Program-made: the position numbers and the translations under genes | NCBI GenBank assembly: GCA_031365425.1 | Contig: JANLYB010000162.1 | Span: 1-10,248 of the forward strand | Source: JANXVY01 sp031365425 | GTDB taxonomy: Bacteria > Pseudomonadota > Alphaproteobacteria > Rhizobiales > Hyphomicrobiaceae | DNA: 10,248 bases | Direction of reading: 5' to 3' | The notes under the pieces: generated by a model | Database searches by the model: none | The model's input: the letters and a program-made list of their open reading frames with translations, nothing else | What the model was told of the DNA's origin: nothing | In this document: piece after piece, positions 6,645 through 10,248 of the stretch | Layout of the letters: the number at the start of each line of letters is the position of its first letter | Position numbering within the stretch: the first letter of the stretch is position 1

Positions 6645-7738
6645 CAGCCACGACCATGCAGACCACGCCCGCTATCACCACCAAGGCGGCAGGTATCGAA
6701 ATCGCCGGCGTCAACGTTTCGTACGGCGCCAATCATGTTCTTAAAGACATCGACCTGTCCATTGCGCCCGGGGAATTCTTTGCTTTCCTCGGGCCGTCGG
6801 GATGCGGAAAGACGACCCTGCTGCGGCTGATCGCAGGTTTCCTCAATGCCGACAGCGGCCGGGTGCTGCTCGATGGGAACGACATCGCGCCGCTGCCGCC
6901 GTGGAAACGCGATGTCGGCATGGTTTTTCAAAGCTATGCCCTGTGGCCTCACATGACCGTCGCGCGCAATGTTGCGTTCGGGCTTGAGGAGCGGCGCGTG
7001 CCGCGTGCCGCCATCGCCGGAAAGGTCAAAGCCGCGCTCGAACTCGTTGGGCTGGCGCATCTGGCAGACCGCTTTCCCTCTCAACTTTCGGGCGGCCAGC
7101 AACAACGCGTTGCGGTCGCACGCACGATTGCGATTGAGCCGAAGGTGCTGCTGCTGGATGAGCCGCTGTCCAATCTTGACGCCAAAATGCGGGTTCAGGT
7201 CCGGCGCGATTTGCGCGATCTGCAACAGCGGCTCGGGCTGACGGCAATTTTCGTGACCCACGACCAAGAGGAAGCCAACTCGATCTGTGACCGGATCGCG
7301 GTAATGAACGACGGCACGATCCAGCAGGTCGGCACGCCGATGAATCTCTATGAGAGGCCAGCCAACCTGTTCGTCGCCAACTTCCTCGGCACCGCGAACA
7401 TTCTCGATGGCAGCGTCACAGAGGCGGGGGCCTCACGCAGGTTTGAAGTCACAGGAGGCGGTTTCATAGATCTACCTGCCGGCGCTGTCGTATCGTCAGG
7501 CGCCAAGCTCGTCTTCCGTCCGCAGCACGTCCAACTCGTAGCGGCAAACAGCGCTGGATTGTCAGGCCGCATCGTCAATCGGGAATTCCTCGGCGCCAGC
7601 GTCCGTTACAGCGTGCACGTGGGAAGCAGCGAAGTGCTCGTGGAACAGCCATTCTTGTCGGCACGTGAATTGCACGCCGTGGGCGAAAGCGTGGGCGTGG
7701 CCATTCATCCCGGCCGCATGACGTTTCTAGCGGATTGA
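6641..7738 (+). CDS. ABC transporter ATP-binding protein (FbpC/PotA-like, with TOBE domain)
   Basis: This cytoplasmic ATPase powers the importer. It is 365 aa from the GTG, or 360 aa from the ATG at 6656. All motifs are intact: Walker A GPSGCGKT (51-58), Q-loop Gln97 in VFQSYALWPHMTV, signature LSGGQQQR (149-156), Walker B VLLLDEP (169-175), D-loop SNLD (177-180) and the switch His207 in VTHDQEEA. The C-terminal part (about 250-362) is a TOBE-type regulatory/substrate-sensing domain, with FRPQHVQL and the ending IHPGRMTFL. This places it with the CUT1/iron/spermidine-type importers (MalK, PotA and FbpC relatives). The GTGA overlap with the permease stop implies translational coupling. Its stop lies 27 bases from the convergent FAH-family gene, with no visible terminator between them. 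The open frame upstream of the GTG runs antiparallel through the permease in another frame and is not part of this protein. Confidence 0.95.
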   Translation: MTATTMQTTPAITTKAAGIEIAGVNVSYGANHVLKDIDLSIAPGEFFAFLGPSGCGKTTLLRLIAGFLNADSGRVLLDGNDIAPLPPWKRDVGMVFQSYALWPHMTVARNVAFGLEERRVPRAAIAGKVKAALELVGLAHLADRFPSQLSGGQQQRVAVARTIAIEPKVLLLDEPLSNLDAKMRVQVRRDLRDLQQRLGLTAIFVTHDQEEANSICDRIAVMNDGTIQQVGTPMNLYERPANLFVANFLGTANILDGSVTEAGASRRFEVTGGGFIDLPAGAVVSSGAKLVFRPQHVQLVAANSAGLSGRIVNREFLGASVRYSVHVGSSEVLVEQPFLSARELHAVGESVGVAIHPGRMTFLAD

Positions 7739-7765
7739 GCCACTCAAGCCCCGTGCTGTTTGGTA

Positions 7766-8449
7766 CTAGACGATACGGGTGCGTAGAGTGCCGACTCCGG
7801 CGATCTCGCCAACGAGGACGTTCGAACGTTCGACCGGTCCTACACCCTCGGGCGTGCCGGTCATGATGAGGTCGCCTGGGGCAAGGGCGACGAGGCGTGA
7901 CAGTTCCGCGATGATCTCGGGCACGGTCCAGATCTGATCGGCGAGGTCGCCCTTCTGCCTGGGTGCGCCATCGACGGTGAGCGTGATAGCCCCGGATGCC
8001 GGATGGCCAGCTTTGGCGGCAGGCACAATCGAACCAATCGGGGCCGAGGCATCGAAGCCTTTGCTCAAATCCCAGGGCCGCCGTGCCGCTTTGGCGACAT
8101 CCTGCATGTCACGCCGGGTCAGGTCGATCCCCGCGGCATAACCGTAGACATGATTGAGCGCGTCGGCTGCGTCGATGCTGGTGCCGCTCTTGCCGATGGC
8201 GACGACAAGTTCAACTTCGTGGTGCAGGTTCGCAGTGGCGGATGGGTAGGGTGTATCGGCGCCGTCGAGGACTAAAGCGTCGGCAGGCTTCATAAAGAAA
8301 AAGGGCGGCTCGCGCGTGTCGGCACCCATCTCGCGGGCATGGGCGGCATAGTTGCGGCCGACGCAGAAGATGCGGCGGACGGGAAAGCGACCGCCTTCAG
8401 TGACACAAACTGATATCTGCTCAGGGGCTTTGATGACAAAATCGCTCAT
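7766..8449 (-). CDS. Fumarylacetoacetate hydrolase family protein (acylpyruvate / fumarylpyruvate hydrolase-like)
   Basis: FAH-fold enzymes cleave or decarboxylate 2-oxo/2,4-dioxo acids using a Mg2+ or Mn2+ ion. This one is 227 aa, a single FAH domain. Family marks in order are: RRIFCVGRNYAAHAREMG (25-42); PPFFFMKPADAL (48-59); the metal ligands Glu78 and Glu80 in HHEVELVVAIGK; Asp109 in GYAAGIDLTRRDMQ; KGFDASAPIG (130-139); and GDLIMTGTPEGVG near the end. The N-terminal pattern resembles proteins named fumarylpyruvate or acylpyruvate hydrolase. FAHD1-like oxaloacetate decarboxylase activity is another option. The ATG at 8447-8449 is chosen since family sequence begins there. The frame extends upstream to 8644, but that part is Arg-rich and unconserved. 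A modest AGAAAGA precedes the ATG. No aromatic-degradation genes are nearby, so the physiological substrate is unknown. Confidence 0.9.
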   Translation of the reverse strand: MSDFVIKAPEQISVCVTEGGRFPVRRIFCVGRNYAAHAREMGADTREPPFFFMKPADALVLDGADTPYPSATANLHHEVELVVAIGKSGTSIDAADALNHVYGYAAGIDLTRRDMQDVAKAARRPWDLSKGFDASAPIGSIVPAAKAGHPASGAITLTVDGAPRQKGDLADQIWTVPEIIAELSRLVALAPGDLIMTGTPEGVGPVERSNVLVGEIAGVGTLRTRIV

Positions 8450-8640
8450 GACCGGTCTTTCTGCGTGGAATGCTGGACGCTCGCGCGTTTGTCCGGTCAT
8501 GGCAAGCGCCGAAGTGCGCCTTCGCGCGCGAATTCCACATGCACACAATTCGGATTTGAGGGTTTCGCTTTTCGTTAAGGGGCGGGCGAAGGTAGCCGAG
8601 CCGGGGACTTCGATACCGGCTGCGGGAAAGTGATCACGGA
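8450..8640. other. Intergenic region between cbpM and the FAH-family gene
   Basis: These 191 bases separate two minus-strand genes, so the FAH-family gene is probably not tightly coupled to cbpM. An imperfect stem (8506-8514 with 8520-8527, one bulge, five-base loop) is present without a U-tract. I see no clear promoter. An open minus-strand frame crosses the gap but has no family features. Confidence 0.3.
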
Positions 8641-8964
8641 TCAAACGTTCTTCTCAACAAGGTCTGCTATGCGGGCGCGCACATCCTCGGGCTGGGCTGC
8701 GACCGCCGTCGAAAGTGCGCCGAGCGCACGCCGCGTTGCGTAGAGCTGATCCATCAGCGACAGGACGACTGACATACTGTCTTCCTCAATGCGGAGTTCG
8801 TAATGCAGTTCGCAGATCAAGCGGACGCGGGCGACATCGAACGGGTCGAAGTGGAGGCTACCGGTGTCGTGCCGCGGGAGAACCCAGCCCAAGTCAACCC
8901 AACGTTCAAGTGCTTGGGCGTCGAGTGTCTCAATCGAGTTTACGAGTTCAATCTGGCTAATCAT
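8641..8964 (-). CDS. cbpM: Chaperone modulator CbpM
   Basis: CbpM binds the J domain of CbpA and blocks its stimulation of DnaK, so it tunes the co-chaperone. This protein is 107 aa, close to the E. coli protein of about 100. It has the MerR-like helix-turn-helix fold of the family without being a DNA-bound regulator: ALERWVDLGWVLPR (18-31) is the HTH-like part, followed by FDPFDVARVRLICELHYELRIEEDSM (39-64) and a C-terminal helix with MDQLYATRRALGALSTAV (71-88). The ATG at 8962-8964 has a GGGAG eight bases upstream and overlaps the cbpA stop by 4 bases (ATGA). This strongly implies coupled synthesis of co-chaperone and inhibitor. A longer frame from 9015 would overlap cbpA further and is not favoured. 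The neighbour makes this call secure despite low family conservation. Confidence 0.88.
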   Translation of the reverse strand: MISQIELVNSIETLDAQALERWVDLGWVLPRHDTGSLHFDPFDVARVRLICELHYELRIEEDSMSVVLSLMDQLYATRRALGALSTAVAAQPEDVRARIADLVEKNV

Positions 8965-9917
8965 GATTGTGCTCCCTGGCCGCTGCGGGGGTCGTAGGGG
9001 TGCTTGGTTTCCCAATCGGCGACGAATTGGACGAAGGCATCGTCAGGCTGTGCGGGGAGGACAACCTTGATCTCGACGAACTGGTCGCCGGTCCCGCCTT
9101 TGAAAGGGACACCCTTGCCGCGAAGCCGCAGTTTGACGCCGGTATTGGTGCCCTTGGGAATTTTGAGACTGACGGTGCCAGCAACCGTTTCGACGGGGAC
9201 TTTGGCACCAGCCAGGGCTTCGCCCAGCGTGACAGAAACCGTCGAGTAGATGTCGTTGCCTTCGCGGCGGAACAGGGCGTGGGATTCGACGTGGACCTGG
9301 ACCAGTGCGTCGCCTACTTCCCCGCCATTCAACCCAGTTTGCCCCTGACCGCGCAACCGCAAGATCTGACCATCCTTCAAGCCGGGCGGAATTGTGATGT
9401 CGAGCGCCTTGCCGTCCGCCATGACGACGCGCTTCTTCGTGCCGTTGATTGCGTCGATGAACGAAACGGCAAAAGTGTAGTTGATGTCGGCGCCACGCGT
9501 GTTGGCTTTCGCGCGCCGCCTGAACAACTCGGCAAACAGATCGCCGTCAATGCCGCCTGAACCTTCGCTGCCAGAACTTTCGCGTCCAAACCCTTGGCCC
9601 CCAAACCCTTGGTCCCAACCGCGATCATACTTAAATCCAGTCCCGGCTTCGGCGTGCTGGCGGTAGGACTCGCGCGGCGGTGGCTGATGAATATCAGCGC
9701 CGGTTGCATCGATCTTTCCGGCATCGAAGGCCGCACGTTTGGCTTCGTCGCCGAGGATATCGTAGGCCGACGCGATGTCCTTGAACCGCGCCTCGGCAGC
9801 TTTGTCGCCCGGATGAAGATCGGGGTGGTTCTGCTTTGCGAGGGTTCGAAATGCCGTGCGGATTTCGCCGGCTTTGGCGTCACGGGCAACACCCAGGATC
9901 TGATACGGATCTGTCAT
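8961..9917 (-). CDS. cbpA: DnaJ-type co-chaperone CbpA (curved-DNA-binding protein family)
   Basis: CbpA is a J-domain protein that stimulates the DnaK ATPase and delivers substrates. In E. coli it also binds curved DNA in the nucleoid. This protein is 318 aa. The J domain spans about 1-68 (DPYQILGVARDA..., with the essential HPD at 31-33). A Gly/Phe/Ser-rich linker follows (about 92-122, GFGGQGFGRESS). The two beta-rich client-binding domains are at about 143-215 (INYTFAVSFIDAINGTKKRV, IPPGLKDGQILRLRGQG) and 217-287 (IYSTVSVTLGEALAGAKVPV, IPKGTNTGVKLRLRGKG). There is no cysteine at all, so the DnaJ zinc finger is absent, as expected for CbpA. The ATG at 9915-9917 has GGAGA about ten bases upstream. 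The gene is followed directly by cbpM. Confidence 0.95.
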   Translation of the reverse strand: MTDPYQILGVARDAKAGEIRTAFRTLAKQNHPDLHPGDKAAEARFKDIASAYDILGDEAKRAAFDAGKIDATGADIHQPPPRESYRQHAEAGTGFKYDRGWDQGFGGQGFGRESSGSEGSGGIDGDLFAELFRRRAKANTRGADINYTFAVSFIDAINGTKKRVVMADGKALDITIPPGLKDGQILRLRGQGQTGLNGGEVGDALVQVHVESHALFRREGNDIYSTVSVTLGEALAGAKVPVETVAGTVSLKIPKGTNTGVKLRLRGKGVPFKGGTGDQFVEIKVVLPAQPDDAFVQFVADWETKHPYDPRSGQGAQS

Positions 9918-9946
9918 TGGGATCTGTCTCCGCTAAAGACGCGAAA

Positions 9947-9956
9947 TCAAAACGTT
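9947..9956. repeat. Direct repeat copy 1, TCAAAACGTT
   Basis: This is an exact match to the copy at 10050-10059. It lies 30 bases upstream of the cbpA start codon and could be an operator half or part of the leader. Function is inferred only. Confidence 0.4.
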
Positions 9957-10049
9957 AACCGACAGTAGCGCCATTCGCCAGCCGGGTGTTGGTTCAAAAA
10001 CCGGCAGCCATCAGCAAACGCCCAAACCCCTGATTGGTTGCCCGCGCGG

Positions 10050-10059
10050 TCAAAACGTT
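10050..10059. repeat. Direct repeat copy 2, TCAAAACGTT
   Basis: This is an exact match to the copy at 9947-9956, with starts 103 bases apart. The sequence around it contains the 8-base palindrome AAACGTTT (10053-10060). Confidence 0.4.
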
Positions 10060-10153
10060 TCCGGCACTGGCGTCAGTGTTCCCAGCGGAACTTCGCCGCC
10101 GCCCGATGCAGCCTACGGTCAGCCATCAGCTCTGGCAACGAGGCTCGCGGATC

Positions 10154-10248
10154 ATGACGGCAGCAAACACCACCTTCAAGATCGCAGGCGGGAAAACCGG
10201 CGTGCTTTTGATCCACGGGTTGTGCGGCACGCCCGCCGAGATGCGGTT
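10154..10248 (+). CDS. Alpha/beta hydrolase, N-terminal fragment (cut by window end)
   Basis: The first 31 codons are visible: a short polar start, then GGKTGVLLIHGLCGTPAEMR. A hydrophobic strand followed by HGxxGTPxEM is the oxyanion-hole start of alpha/beta hydrolases such as carboxylesterase/monoacylglycerol-lipase-like proteins. The nucleophile and the rest of the catalytic triad lie beyond the window. The ATG at 10154 has GAGG ten bases upstream. An in-frame ATG at 10106 would add 16 residues but has no ribosome site. The gene is divergent from cbpA. Confidence 0.7.
   Translation, partial: MTAANTTFKIAGGKTGVLLIHGLCGTPAEMR

Larger units (their letters stand above)
9918..10153. promoter_or_regulatory. 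Divergent promoter region upstream of cbpA
   Basis: This 236-base gap lies between cbpA (minus) and the partial hydrolase gene (plus). A perfect 10-base direct repeat TCAAAACGTT occurs at 9947-9956 and 10050-10059, each containing the palindrome AACGTT. On the minus strand a TTTGAAC at 9992-9998 resembles the -35 of heat-shock (RpoH) or housekeeping promoters, but no good -10 lies 16-18 bases further. GGTT/AACC at 9991-9994 and 9999-10002 could form a tiny hairpin. No coding is convincing here. Confidence 0.4.

Noticed and set aside
8450..8644. N-terminal extension of the FAH-family protein
   Set aside because: The added 65 residues are Arg-rich and unlike the family. Conserved sequence starts shortly after the ATG at 8449.
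9992..9998. Heat-shock (RpoH) promoter for cbpA from the TTTGAAC on the minus strand
   Set aside because: No acceptable -10 element is found 16-18 bases downstream, so it is noted only as a possible -35.

Overview
The window is GC-rich and reads like a chromosomal segment of an alphaproteobacterium. The basis is the gene families, the codon use, and the CbpA/CbpM pair with no iron-box or phage signals nearby. No rRNA, tRNA, CRISPR array, insertion sequence or integrase is visible. No taxon below class level can be fixed from the sequence alone.

Layout, left to right. The first 287 bases hold a possible 3' end of a plus-strand gene (stop at 129-131) and a short non-coding gap with several small inverted repeats. 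A type IA DNA topoisomerase (topoisomerase III type) follows on the minus strand, then an alpha/beta hydrolase (esterase/PHB-depolymerase-like), also minus. Divergent from the hydrolase is a three-gene plus-strand ABC import operon: a periplasmic binding protein with signal peptide, a fused two-domain permease, and an ATPase with a TOBE domain. A strong hairpin separates the binding-protein gene from the permease gene. The permease and ATPase genes overlap by 4 bases (GTGA).

Convergent to the operon, on the minus strand, lies a fumarylacetoacetate-hydrolase-family enzyme. It is preceded by the co-chaperone pair cbpA-cbpM, whose reading frames overlap by 4 bases (ATGA). At the right edge a divergent plus-strand gene starts. 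It is cut by the window end and looks like another alpha/beta hydrolase.

How the genes work together. The importer genes form a clear functional unit. Its architecture matches the ferric-iron/phosphosugar/phosphonate-type family, but the tyrosine pair typical of ferric-binding proteins is not seen, so its substrate is open. CbpA and CbpM are a known chaperone-modulator pair acting with DnaK. The topoisomerase, the hydrolase and the FAH-family enzyme have no obvious pathway link to their neighbours.

I do not see a clearly new biological system. The points most worth checking are the unusual binding protein (substrate-site residues and a helical C-terminal tail of about 100 residues), the altered motif beside the topoisomerase active-site tyrosine, and a 10-bp direct repeat upstream of cbpA.
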